From Gossypium raimondii (taxonomy: Eukaryota > Streptophyta > Magnoliopsida > Malvales > Malvaceae), in the NCBI RefSeq assembly GCF_025698545.1, contig NC_068576.1, forward strand, positions 53,354,390 to 53,418,389: 64,000 nucleotides of DNA. The letters run 5' to 3'. Below the pieces are notes generated by a model that worked only from the letters and a program-made list of their open reading frames with translations, searched no databases and was not told where the DNA came from. The stretch's first letter is position 1. Every line of letters starts with the position of its first letter. The position numbers were made by a program, and so were the translations under genes. Shown one piece after another: positions 1 to 12,675 of the stretch.

Positions 1-1700
1 ATCATCTTAGGTATAATACAATCACATACCACAAGAAAATTAATTAAAATATATTAAAAGATATAATAAATTAAAAACAAGTAGATTGAAGGAGAAATAA
101 TGCTTGGGAATGCAGTAGTTGGCCTGGCATTCCATTAAAGCATATATACAAAGTATTTCATTCCAAGCAATGTGTATGGCACTAATGCTTTAAAGTGTTA
201 AAATGACGTTGACATGGCCACATGGGCAAGAAAAAGATATATCAAAAGGGTTGTGAGACACCGTTGTTGGGGACCCTGTCAAAAGCCAATGACACCAAGA
301 CAAGGTCCAGCCATGGCCATGCTTACTAAGTTCTTCTTCATATACGTTAAACTAATCTGCACTAAATATTTAAATTAACTTTCACCTTTTTAGCTTTTCT
401 TTTCTGTACTCTCTCTTGACCATTTGATTCATTCTTCTATGTTTTCTAACCAAAAACCTTGTACTCTGTCAAATGCAACAAGACAACAGTCTCAAGTTAA
501 ATAAAGTATAAAATAAAAACCCCATTAGTGTAGAATTAAAAATTAAATCTTTTTTTGTGTGTGTGTGGCTGAAACCAGGACGTCACATGGGAAGCTTTGA
601 AAAAAAAATGACGACAGTAGTGGAAAATACTGTATAAACACTTTTAATTTGTTTCCTTCAAAGATTTCTGCTTATAATGGAAACATAAAAGGAAATGGTA
701 ATAAAATTGACATCTTATCTAATTGAATTTAATGAAAAAAAAAAAAGAGTCCCATTCAGAATGGGTACATGGAAACTTCAGTCTTTAATGCAATAAAAAG
801 AAAGGAAAGGCACAACTCAGTCAACAAAAGACCAAAAATAAACCCAAAAAGCCAAAGCCTAAAACCCCCATAATTTCTCCTTCTTTTACACGGCTTTGGT
901 TTGGGTTTTTTTTTTTTTATGAACATATTTAATTTTTCTTTTATTTATCTGCCAATTATTTGGTGGTGATGAAAGGTATGGGTTGGTGGGAGAATAAATG
1001 CTTTTAATTTTACAGACAAAACCAAGGCCCTACCTTTACACGGTGGTGAGTGAACCAAGACCACTTTGGGGTTTTCATTTCATTTTCTTTTTTCTTTAAT
1101 AGAAAAATGGGAAGGGAGAGACTGAGAGACGGTTGTAATTTTTTTGGTAATGGGATTGAAAAGAGCTGAGCTTTGAGATGGAAAGAAATGCACATGCACG
1201 TGGTTAAGCTTCTGTTGGTGCCAACCGTTTAGATAATAAATATTTTTTACATTATATGGTTGGTATTAAATTTGCTCACCTGTTTTCCTTTCCAGCCAAG
1301 ATGCCTTGTTCATGTTATTTGTTTGCACTTGTTTGAACTCACCATTTTTATTGCATTTTTTTCTCCCATGCTTTATGCCTTTTTGTTTTTGTTTTTTTTT
1401 GTTTGAACTCTCTTTCTTCTGTCTAGAGCAAAAGGTTGAGATTTTTAGCTCAAACCCAGAAAAAAAAGGTCAGATCTTTGATTCATTGAAGAAAGTGGCT
1501 TTGTTGGGCAAATGTAAGTAAAAATGTCGGTGTTTGGACATGATCTTGATGTTTTGCCTTTGGTACTCAAGATTTTTACAAATGCAAACAACAAGCTCTG
1601 CAATTGGAAAAGCAGGATAGGGGGATCTTCATTGAATCTGGTTCGATAATGCCAAACGGTTAGACTCGAATTTTTATGTCCTCTTGCTGTTGTTTCGAGC
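1..1700. other. Gene-free upstream region of the LRR receptor kinase
   Basis: AT-rich with many homopolymer runs and no convincing coding frame. The last few hundred bases before the ATG at 1701 are pyrimidine-rich and probably hold the promoter and 5' untranslated region of the receptor-kinase gene. I see no unambiguous TATA box at a sensible distance. Confidence 0.5.
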
Positions 1701-4449
1701 ATGAGAAGGATCCATCAATTCATAGTTTCCCATGCTTTGTTCTTCCTGATTCTTTCTTGTTTTGGAATCAAAACCCTCTTCACCATTTCTTTAGCTGCAA
1801 CTGAGAAGGAAATTTTGCTCCAATTTAAAGGAAACATCACTGATGATCCTTACAACAGCTTGACATCTTGGGTCCCAAGTGGTAACCCTTGTGTGGATTT
1901 CAGTGGTGTGTTCTGCAATCCTGAAGGATTTGTGGACAGGATTGTTTTGTGGAACACTAGCCTCAGTGGTCGGCTGTCAGCTGCCTTGTCTGGTTTAAGC
2001 TCACTCAGAGTCTTGACATTGTTTGGCAACAGGTTTTCAGGTAATATCCCACAAGAATTTTCACAGTTACAGACATTATGGAAGATCAATGTGAGCTCGA
2101 ATGTATTGTCTGGTTCCATACCAGATTTCATTGGCGACTTACCTAACATTAGGTTTCTTGATTTTTCAAAGAATGGTTATACTGGGGAGATTCCGTTTGC
2201 TTTGTTCAAGCATTGTTACAAAACAAAGTATGTTTCTTTCTCACATAACGGTCTTTCGGGTTCCATTCCGGAGTCCATTGCGAATTGTAGTAACCTTGAA
2301 GGGTTCGATTTCTCGTTCAATAATCTTACTGGTGAATTGCCTTCTCGAATTTGCGATATTTCGGTATTGAAGTATGTATCTGTTGGTAGCAATGCATTGA
2401 GTGGCAGTGTGGTGGAAGAGATTTCAAAATGCCAAAGCTTGCTAGGCCTGGATCTTAGCAGAAATTCATTCACAGGTTTTGCACCACTAGGAGTACTTGA
2501 ATTTAAGAACTTTACTTATTTCAATGTTTCACATAACAGGTTCTTTGGTGAGATTTCTGTGATTGGAACCTGTAGTGGGACATTGGAATTCATTGATGCT
2601 TCATGGAATAGTTTGGATGGGGAAATCCCAACAAGCATTTCAAGCTGTAAGAGCCTCAAAGTTTTGGACTTGGGGTTCAACAAGCTTAATGGGACCATAC
2701 CAGCTAATATCGGGGATTTGGGAAGTCTTCGAGCAATTAGCTTGGCTAATAATTCATTAGGTGGGACAATCCCAGCAGGATTTGGAAGCATTGAGTTGCT
2801 ACTGGTCTTAGATTTGCACAATCTCAACCTTGCTGGTGGAATTCCTGAGGATATAAGCAATTGCAGATTTCTTCTTGAACTGTGAGTATAAGCACTATCC
2901 TGATGTATTGTAGATTTTCTTTGGCATTGCTTTGATTTAATTCTAAGAAACTTCTATATGTTGCTGCAGGGATGTGTCTGGAAATATGCTAGAGGGACAG
3001 ATTCCTGATTCCTTTTACAACATGTCAAATCTGGAAGTTCTCGACTTGCATCACAACCGGCTGAATGGAAGTATCCCATCTAGTCTGGGGAACTTGTCAA
3101 AAATCCAATTGCTTGATCTCTCACAGAATTCGCTTTCGGGGTCAATCCCCCCTTCACTTGGGAATTTGAATATGTTAACTCATTTTAACCTTTCCTACAA
3201 TAATCTCTCTGGTGTCATACCTACTGATCAGACCATCCAGTCCTTTGGTCCATCAGCATTTTTTAACAATACTGGACTCTGTGGTTCCCCTTTGGCATCC
3301 TGTTCCGGAAGTGCCACATCTTCCCCATCTGGTAAAACCGAGGTCCTTAGTGTTTCTGCAATTGTTGCCATTGTTGCTGCTGCTGTGATCCTTACAGGGG
3401 TTTGTGTGGTAACCATCATGAACATCAGGGCACGCAAGAGTAAAAAGCAGGAAGTGACGGTGGTTGTCGAGAGTACACCACCAGGTTCATCAGATTCGAA
3501 TGTTATAATCGGGAAGTTAGTCCTCTTTAGCAAAAGTTTGCCTTCTAAATATGAAGATTGGGAAGCTGGCACCAAAGCTTTGCTTGACAAGGAGTGTCTA
3601 ATAGGTGGAGGGTCAATTGGAACGGTCTATAGAACTAGCTTTGAAGGAGGGATCGCAATTGCAGTAAAGAAGCTTGAGACTCTAGGGAGACTTAGAAACC
3701 AAGATGAATTTGAGCAAGAAATCGGGCGCCTAGGTAACCTCCAACATCAAAACTTGGTTGCATTTCAAGGTTATTACTGGTCCTCTTCAATGCAGTTGAT
3801 TTTATCTGAATTCATCCCGAATGGGAATCTCTATGATAATCTACACGGAATGAATTACCCTGGTACTAGTTCAGGTGTTGGTAATACCGAACTAGGTTGG
3901 TCTAGAAGGTTTAATATTGCCCTTGGAACTGCAAGAGCGCTTTCTTACCTTCACCATGATTGTAGACCTCCAATTCTCCATCTCAACATCAAATCAACCA
4001 ACATACTCTTAGACGAGAACTATGAGGCCAAACTATCCGATTATGGTTTGGGAAAATTGCTTCCAATTTTGGATAATTACGGTTTAACTAAATCTCATAA
4101 TGCAGTAGGATATGTGGCACCAGAGTTGGCTCAAAGTATGAGACTTTGTGAGAAATGTGATGTGTATAGCTTTGGAGTAATTCTTTTAGAACTAGTAACT
4201 GGGAGGAAACCAGTAGAGAATCCAACAGTAAACGAGGTAGTGATTTTGTGTGAATATGTTAGAGGATTATTGGAGAGGGGCTCTGCGTCAGCTTGCTTTG
4301 ATAGTAGGTTGCGCGGTTTCGCAGAAAACGAACTTATACAGGTTATGAAGTTGGGGTTGATTTGTACATCAGAGGTTCCTTCAAGAAGACCAAGCATGGC
4401 CGAGGTTGTACAAGTTCTCGAGTCCATCAGATCTGGAATTGAATCGTAG
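1701..4449 (+). CDS. LRR receptor-like kinase (At1g12460/At1g62950 type), atypical catalytic loop
   Basis: Plasma-membrane receptor-like kinase. Two exons, 1701-2881 and 2970-4449, joined by an 89-base GT-AG intron that splits a Leu codon; the product is 886 residues, close to the roughly 880 of At1g12460. An N-terminal signal peptide is followed by an LRRNT region (CVDFSGVFC), about 18-20 leucine-rich repeats, a membrane segment near residues 510-535 and a kinase domain. The Gly loop ([10 protein letters not shown]), VAVK-type lysine (IAVKKLE), helix-C Glu and APE motif (APELAQ) are present. The catalytic HRD motif is HLN at residues 731-733 and DFG is DYG at 751, so the HRD aspartate is missing. 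This is known in the At1g12460 group and suggests a pseudokinase or very weak kinase. Its 3' end faces the aminotransferase gene. Confidence 0.93.
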
Positions 4450-4604
4450 TGAAAGTGCAAAATGTTAGATATGATTAATACTGCAAAGGGGACACAGTTG
4501 CTACTGGTTAGGGTAAAAAAGAATAGCTTAAAAACAAGATCATTCTTTTGTATTCATTTTGCTATTACCATCATTGATTTGTTCCTCTATTTGTAATCTT
4601 GTGC

Positions 4605-4610
4605 AATAAA
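4605..4610 (+). terminator. Probable polyadenylation signal of the LRR receptor kinase gene
   Basis: An AATAAA hexamer about 155 bases after the stop codon, within a T-rich 3' flank. Its position fits the 3' end of the upstream gene; the call is motif-based only. Confidence 0.45.
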
Positions 4611-4779
4611 AAAGGGTACTCATTTATGTGTATTCTTCTATTTGTTCAGTTTGAACTGTGTAAGTTAAATGAAACCTGTGGATAGCTTGAAAAAACCACC
4701 AGCATAATGTCAAATGAGTTTTCAATCAAAAAAATCTGCAAGTTATTCACAATCATAGAATAAAACAATAGCATTTTCA

Positions 4780-7451
4780 TCAATTCAATTTACAGGTTTC
4801 AGAAACTTTCTGAATCCGATCAGTAACTATAGGGATATCTTTCTCTGTCAATGTAGCAAAACAGAAGCGGAACCATCCCGGTTCAATACAATGGCAACAA
4901 GACCCTGGAGTTACATTAACCTTAGCTATATTCAACAACTTATCCCACAGCTCAAGTTCGCCCTTCTCGCTGTAAGAGCGGATTAACCCGCTCATATCAG
5001 CCCAACAGTAGAAACCCCCACTACTCTTTATGCACTTGATTCCCAGTTTTTTCAACCCAGCAACAAACAGAGCGTATGTTCTTTGAAGCCTTTCTCTATT
5101 GATGGTAATGAATGTTTGAACAAATTTTGCATCAGATAGCATAGAAATGAGCAGACACTGGGTTGGGGAAGAAATAGTTGAGAACCTCGTCAACTTTTTA
5201 GCAGCAGCCAGAACCTCCTCATTATGCGAGTAGATAACACCAACCCGAAAACCTGGAAGAGAAAGGTCTTTTGACAAACCGTATACTAGATGTACTCTTT
5301 TCCGATCGACATCATCCAGGTCCATGATTTCTGCTATGCTCACAAATTCCTCATTTCCATGAGTAGAACCAGCCAATATTTCATTAGAGACAATATGGAT
5401 GTTCTTCTCTCTGGCAAAGTCTAGCAGGCTGTAAAGTGTGTCTCGACTTAGAAGATTGCCAACAGGGTTTGATGGGTTTGATATTATTATCCCACGCACT
5501 TTCAGTCCACGTTTCTTTGCCTGGTTGAATGCTCGATCAAGAGCAGCTATACTTAAATTGAAGTCGTCAGCACTTCGACAAGGAACATGTATTATTTCCA
5601 CCCCGGTTCGCCATTTTACATCCCTGTCATAACTGCATATTTTATTCAAAACATCAGTTTCCTTGTTGGATACTTGGTTACCAGAATGAAAACTATGGGA
5701 ATGGCGGAGACAGATGTTACCCAGGATAACAAGGTGTTGGAACAAGAAATGCATTTCCAACATCTGCTAAGCAGAAACTAAGAATCTCGATCGCAGGAGT
5801 TGCACCAGCAGTCAGTACTACCTGTGAAGGGTCGAAGGAAACAGCTTTCGCTGTGACTTGAGACATGAATCCTGCGACAGCCTGCAAAGTAAAAACAGTT
5901 CAGAACACAATCATTTCAAGTAGGGATTGTTTACCAACAAAATTAAAACATTTCCAGAAGGAATCATTAGATGAGCAGGACCTTCCAAGGTTGATAATTG
6001 ATCCTTGAAACTAATGGCCCAAGATGTCTATATCACACTTTCAAGGTATGCATGCTAAATTTAAAATTTTACAAACAATTTATACTGGTCAAGGTATTCT
6101 TCCAACATATCATATCACCTTAAAATTTTAAAATGCACCTACCATGTGCACAAGTTAAGAAGATTTGTCAGTTTATGATCATGGGCATACATGAATTCAA
6201 TTAGATTTTCAATTTTCATCAAACCCTACACTGCAAGTAATTGAAGTATGTGATACATAAGTCATGAGACAAGAAATAACACTTTATTTTAAGTGGTGAA
6301 ATGAAATGGAAATTACACGACTTCAATGCACCTACATGCTTTAATGAATGTCATTGTATATACCAACAATATATATATCACTGAATAAGAATCAAGAGCT
6401 AATGAAGTTAGATTTATTGTTTTCTTATCCCTCTTTTATTGAACATAGAAACACTAAACCAGAAATCCTCATCAAGTCTTCTCGAAGAAACAAACTTCTA
6501 CTCAGACCTCCAATAGTAAAATTCAACATATTTGGTGTTTGCAACCTTACTCTCACTTGATTCCTCATAACATAAGCTTTTTTACTAAAATTTTGGTGCC
6601 AGCATTATTAACAGAGACAATAAACCTTAACCATAGCCACACACAAGCAGTCCCTAATCCCATTAGCTCTAAGTAACAGTATTTTTGCATTAAATAGATA
6701 GTGAATAGTGATGCTGATAGCATTAAACTAAGTCTATTTACCACTTTGAACTCCATCAATCCATCAAAAGGCTGGTAAGTTGCAATCCTGCTAATGCTCA
6801 GCTCTTTCCCATTTCTCAATATCACTTGCTCTGCATTTTCTGCTAGCCAATGCTTAACCAAATCCAAAGACAACTGAAAAAACAAATAAAAAAATGAAAA
6901 GCTGAACCATAAAGCATATTATGATATTAACAATTATGAAAACAAATAAAGTAGAAGGAACCTACCTTGTTTTCTGCTAAACCCAACTGGATGATCCCAT
7001 TTGGATTACTCAATTCATCGTACGGATCCTCCTTAACTCGCCTTAGTCCCACATAGTACGGAGAATCCGCGCCTTTCACAATCCTACTAACCCGACCCGA
7101 AACGGATACGGGTCCACGCGGACTTCGCGGCGATGGCAAACCCCGAGACAAATTACGTGTCAAAGCAGGAAGCTCCGCCAACTTCCCGGACGACGCCGAA
7201 CCGGTTGTTGAGTTTAGACCCGGGGAATTCGAATTGTTCTGGTCATCCAGGTCATTACGGTGTCGCTTCAAATAGAATTGGAGAAAGTAAAAGAGGGCGC
7301 AAGGTATTATGGAACCTAAGACTAAGCCTCCTCGTCCTTGAACAACACCTTGTAGAGGAACTATCACTCTCATGGCAGCTCCTCCTCCCCCTCCGGTGTT
7401 TTCCTTTTCGGTATCGGAGTTCCGAGACCGGGAATATCGGGTTTGTGTCAT
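4780..7451 (-). CDS. ACS10: ACS10-type pyridoxal-phosphate aminotransferase (ACC-synthase family)
   Basis: Four exons on the minus strand: 7451-6966, 6873-6742, 5881-5721 and 5632-4780. All junctions are GT-AG and in frame, giving 543 residues. The N terminus is Ser- and Gly-rich and contains a hydrophobic segment ([20 protein letters not shown]), the extension that sets ACS10 and ACS12 apart from true ACC synthases. The fold-type-I aminotransferase core follows: GLAENK, ASNPSNP-like [10 protein letters not shown], and the PLP-lysine motif [14 protein letters not shown]. In Arabidopsis, ACS10 and ACS12 act as amino-acid aminotransferases rather than making the ethylene precursor, so the same is inferred here. 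At1g62960 (ACS10) lies next to the LRR kinase At1g62950 in Arabidopsis, matching this convergent pair. Confidence 0.93.
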
Positions 7452-9209
7452 TGTAGTGAATTCATGGCCATATAACTAACAAAAACGAATGAAAAATGGG
7501 AATAAAAAATATGAGTTTTCCGATTAATGTTTAATGGATGAATAAAAATAATAGCTGTGTGGTCTCTCTTTTGTGCTTTCTCTTCCTTCAAACCTTTTCT
7601 GGTTTTTTTTTTTTTTGGATTTTTTTTATATTTTGAGGGGAAGAATTATGGGATACAGATTCTTTCTGAGCCAGTCCTCGCTTAAAGAGAGGGATTTTTT
7701 AGATTTTTGCGATTTAGCTGTTGTGATTTTCAGGAGGGAAAAACTGTGAGTTTACTGAAATGTCCTTGCTGTTTGTTTGTAGTCAAATGAAACTCAAGAT
7801 TAAATTTATAGAACAAAAATTATTATTATTCATAAATTTTCGAGGATAATGTGTTTTAGTGTATTCGAATTTACATCTTTTTATATTAAAAATAATATTT
7901 TATATCAATCGAACTAATGATGGATTTGGATAGACGGCGTTTACCTGCTGTTAGTGTAAAAATAACGGTGACAATAAGACTAAATATTATAGTGATACTA
8001 AACATGAAATAAAAAATAAGTTAAACACAGCGTATCACTTATTTAAATTCACACTGAGACTCACAAAATTAAAAAAAAACATTATTTAAATGATATAAAT
8101 TTCTTACAGCTTATTTTCCATCCTTACTTGTGGTGTTGGGTGACAAAATTTAGGTGTGGTTTTAGGTGGGAATTTCAGCAGATTGTTTTGAATCCTTTCA
8201 GTTTACTGCCAAAATAAAATAAACAAGTAAGAAATTTATTCATCTGGTATTGACTTTTTCTTTTGGGTGTTAAGATGAGAGATCCAATGCAAATTTGCTA
8301 CAGCGAGTACTACCTGTAGCTCATATGCACATGTTTTTTTTTTTTTGAGATTTACGAAATCCCTTTTGAACTAGTCTTGGATCAAGCGTTGCTTGCAAAC
8401 ACATCATTGTGTGTTGATCTAATATGAGTCATATTAAAGCTATCAAATTCAAAAGGCATACGCTAATCTTACTTCTACTTGAACCCAAAAAGATAGTAGC
8501 ATGATCAATATCCTTTACTTTTTTTTTCCAATTACGGGCATGGAATCATTTGCTCATCATGGTTCAGATTGTGTAAACGATGTTCTTTCTTAAGACCGAA
8601 AAAGAAGAAGATAGTTTTGGTTTTATAATAATTTCAGCTAAAACAATAATAGGTCAAATTTTACGTATAGTCCACATACTATGTGACTCGTGTAGATTCA
8701 ATACCTGCACCTTTTGAATTTTAATATTTCAATTTTGCTATTGTATAATAATTGTTAGATCCATAAATAAAATGATATTATCTGAAAATTAAAAAAAAAA
8801 AGTAGGCTTGATATTTACATATATAATAATATGATAATATGTTCTTTTCATCTTCATATTGATGATATTGTTTTATTTAATGGATCTAAGGGGTGATAAT
8901 TGAGTTAGGGATTCAAAATAGACAAAGATATATATTAAATTAGAGCGACTGAATATATGAAATTTCTATGGAAAATTGGGGCTGAGGAAGTCCCCCCTTT
9001 GCACTTGAAGACAATTGATGCCCCCACCGCGACCACAAGCTACAGAAAACAATTTCAGCAAGGCAAGTCACCGCATATCCCCCAAGAAACCACCACACAA
9101 GAAATTGAGTCATTATCTAAGACATGCATATTTTCCTATTAAAAATATGTGCAGTCACTTTTCCAAGCCTTTTTGCTAGGACTATTGTCTCCTTCATGGC
9201 AGTAACACA
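7452..9209. other. Gene-free stretch
   Basis: The first 250 bases are the likely promoter and 5' leader of the ACS10-type gene on the minus strand. The rest is AT-rich with short poly-A and poly-T runs; the small open frame near 8957 resembles no known protein. Confidence 0.5.
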
Positions 9210-9218
9210 TATATTTAA

Positions 9219-9749
9219 GGTTAAATTATACTATTAGTCCTTGTACTTTGTGAAAGTTGTGAATTTAGCCCATGTACTTTAATTCGCTCATTTTTTGTTC
9301 CTATACTTTTCAAATTTTAAAATTCCAGTCATTGTCAAATGATAACTATTGAATTCATTAAGCTAAGTTTTGTTATTTCCAAAATCTAAGTCAAGCATAT
9401 TATCATATGTGTAATGTCACATATTACTCACTAAAAATTCAGTTAATGGATTAATGATTATCATTTGCGTCAAGATTGAAATTTTAAAATTAAGTGATGT
9501 AGAATGATCCAATTGAAAAATATGGACTAAATCTACAATTGTACATATAATACATGACTAGTAGTTGAATTTAGACAAACGGATTTAACAACTATTGTTT
9601 GGTCAAGACTAAAATTTCAAAATTCAAAAAGTACAGGGGCTAAAGTTGACCAATACTAAAAGAATAAGGACAAAAATTGGTCAAATTAAAGTATAAGGAC
9701 TAAATTCATAACTTTTGCAAAGTATAGGAATTAAGAGCAGAATTTAACC
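9219..9749. mobile_element. Mutator-like MITE with long terminal inverted repeats and 9-base target duplication
   Basis: A 531-base non-coding element whose two ends are inverted copies over roughly 100 bases. The left end starts GGTTAAATTATACTATTAGT, and the reverse complement of the right end starts GGTTAAATTCTGCTCTTAAT. It is bracketed by a perfect 9-base direct repeat, TATATTTAA, at 9210-9218 and 9750-9758. Long inverted repeats with 9-base target duplications are the signature of Mutator-like elements. There is no transposase, so it is non-autonomous. The perfect duplication suggests moderate age. Confidence 0.85.
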
Positions 9750-9943
9750 TATATTTAAGCCAAATTTATATTTTTGACTTGAATTTGACAATTATTCCTA
9801 CATCGAGATCGAGGGTTGAATTTTTTGGTCTAAGTTAATCTTCGAACTAGGAAATTGTTCATACTTTGAGGCCTAATTTTTTTTAGTGCAAGCTGATCAT
9901 TGTATTTTCATAAAAATAAAAGTTTAACCAAAAAAAGTTCAAG

Positions 9944-12675
9944 TGTAACACCCCTATACCCGGTTCGACCCAAGGAACCTGATATAGGAATATTACATTT
10001 GGTGCCAAAGTGATTTTGGCTAATCACTAATATATTTGAACAATAAAAAAATAAAGTTTTCATAACTTATATTTTAGTCCCTACTGCTTGGAACATATTT
10101 TATCTTCCTAAGTACATGCAATTCTATTCAAAATTTTGAAACATACCCTCTTGGCACTTGGAGATGCGATGAGATGGATGCTCACAACCTCAATTACAAC
10201 TCTTCAAAATCACTGTACCTGCGTGTTGAAAATAAACGCGTTAAGTCGGTGAAGACTTAGTAAGTACCCATGATATTCAAAATTCTATTAAATTTCTTAA
10301 TTTCCAATATCTCGTTTCTTTGTTTATTTATCATATTCATTTGTAACTTTTTACCTATTTCACAATTTAGTCCTTAAGTCCTCAAATCAACTTATAAAAA
10401 TTACTGCTTTTTTTTATACATGTATCATATTTCACCCTTTAATGTAAATTTTCATGATTCTCTCACTATTTCTTTCACAATTTATTTTTAATTCAATATT
10501 TCAAACATGAATCAAAGATAAACATTTACCTTGTAATGAAAATTGTTTACCTTTTTAGCAGAGGCCCAGTAGACTAAACAGAACACTTAGTATGTACGGA
10601 ACTGATACAGAGGTGCATTATTATGCACTATTAAACAGAGAGCACTAAAGTTCTATACAGAGAGCATAAATGTGCTAAACGGAGAGCACTAATGTGCTAA
10701 CAATTAGAAAGCACTAATGTGCTAATAATCAGAGAGCGTGCTAAAGTTCCTTAATGGCATGCCACTAATATCCCAATAGTTCTTATCTCGTCTACTTGGG
10801 CAAATTATATCATGCACACATATCACTTTTACACTTTTGCATAATGCTTTTACATACTTTACAATTTAATCCTTGTACCAAAAATCTGTATACTTATATC
10901 TTCACTATCTTTAATATATGTAATATATTTCTAAATTCATTATTCATCCATAATTCACTAATAATCATTATCATGTATTTCACATAGCACTTTTATATAT
11001 TTTGTAATTTAGTCATTAGCACACAATATTTCGTGTAGCAATATATTTTAATTTTAATAACACATATAACATAATTCAATACTTATTAATATTCCAAAAT
11101 TCACTACAACATCAAATTTTCTCATTCTAAGTGTTATGCACTTCATTTTCTATTTCTAATATAAATTTTCCTAAATTTATGATTTAACCCTTAGTTTCGA
11201 AATTAGGAAATAATTGTAGTTTGGATTACAAAATTCATATATTCTTTTATTTTGCATTATGTGCTTTATTATCAATATTTCCTTGTAAACTTTTATAACT
11301 TTCCAATTTAGTAACTTAAAAAAAAAGGTTTTATTCATTATTAAACAATTTTTCTTTCACAACTCACTCAATTCACATAATTAATTCCACTATCTCATTT
11401 TCCACATCAAATTTCTATGTATTTCACTTGTATTATTTCCACCACATGTATTTCTCAAGTATTTCAATTTAGTCTTTTCCATAAAATTTCACATTTTCCC
11501 ATGATTTCACTTATCTAATACTTTGTATATTTTTCACTAACACATAACCCAACTATTATACTTTTATTATAATTTTCTACTTCACATAGTAAATTATTTC
11601 ACACTATTTTTATTTTTATTTACTTAATTACCACTTAGTTTACAAAGATCACATTTTAATCCTTAAATAATAAGGAAGTTCAAGGATACTTACCTCTTTT
11701 CTATCAAAATCTCTTGTTTTTCTCTTCTCCTACCACTTGATTCACTTACTCAACTTCTCTCTTCATCAACATGTAACACAATATTTCCTCATGAGAAATC
11801 TTTACTTTAACACCATTTTTATGCTTTTCTATCACTACTAAACTTAAAAATAACATAAAACCTTAACATCCATACCTTATTCTCTTGAAACCAAACTTTA
11901 ACTTGACTTTATCTCTCCTCCAACTTCTATTTTCTTGAATCTAACTTGATATTCTAGCTCCCCACGGTCTCCATAATATTTTTCTCTCTTGATGGCTATG
12001 GAAATTCTTTTGATTTTTAAGTGAAAATAGTAAATTTTTGATAAAAGGACCAAATTGTAAAGAAAATATTTTTTTTCATTTTCTTCTTCTCACGTTGGAA
12101 CCATGGAAAGATGAAGAGAATTCTTCATTTTTCTTTCCTTATATACTAAATAAAATAATTAAATATAATTAAATCTCAAATCAAAATATTAATAAACTAA
12201 TATTTATTTAATTAATCTAAAATATCACCAACATCATCATTACCCTTCAAACTTATCTTCCTTGCTAAATGACCATTTTGCCCCTCGTGATCCTTCAAAA
12301 TTCTTCCGTTGAATCATCACTCATTTTAATAAAATTACAATTTAACCCCTCAAAATTTTTCCACTTATTCAATTTGGTCCTTATTCATCCATTTTCCTTA
12401 GCTTTTGGATCATTCCAACCTTAAAATATTTGCACTATTAGTCCTTCAACTTTTTTATATTTACACTTAACCCCTAAAAATTTGAGTTGGGCCACAAAAT
12501 TTTTCTCACTTTTGCGATTTAGTCCTTTCTTGAATTAATACTTCATAATATACTTCCTAAATAAATTTTGTTGACATAACTGAAATTTTCTTTTTTTTGT
12601 CACTTTATTTCTTTATTTTACTGTACCAAGGATAATATTTCACTTTCTTACTGTAGCAACTTTCCGGGTGTTACA
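9944..12675. mobile_element. Solo LTR of a Ty3/Gypsy-type retrotransposon
   Basis: A 2.7-kb block starting TGTAACACCC and ending GGGTGTTACA, the matching inverted ends expected of an LTR. The flanks are TCAAG (9939-9943) and TCAAA (12676-12680), a near-perfect 5-base target duplication. There is no internal coding region and no second LTR, so it looks like a solo LTR left by recombination. Length and ends suit the long-LTR chromovirus (Tekay/Del-like) group; that family call is inferred. Inside, near 10605-10745, is a short run of degenerate repeats containing 'agagcactaatgtgct'. Confidence 0.7.
10605..10745. repeat. Degenerate short tandem repeats within the solo LTR
   Basis: Five or so imperfect copies of a unit of about 25-30 bases built around 'gagagcactaatgtgctaa' occur in a row. 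They lie wholly inside the LTR and are probably an ancestral part of it. Confidence 0.6.

Noticed and set aside
4780-5763. Single 327-codon frame as the whole aminotransferase
   Set aside because: The first 40 or so residues of that frame read through an intron; the true upstream exon is 5721-5881, joined by a GT-AG intron to the exon starting at 5632.
10796-10987. Small frame at 10.8 kb
   Set aside because: It lies within the solo LTR and is of low complexity (Ile/Phe/Asn-rich).
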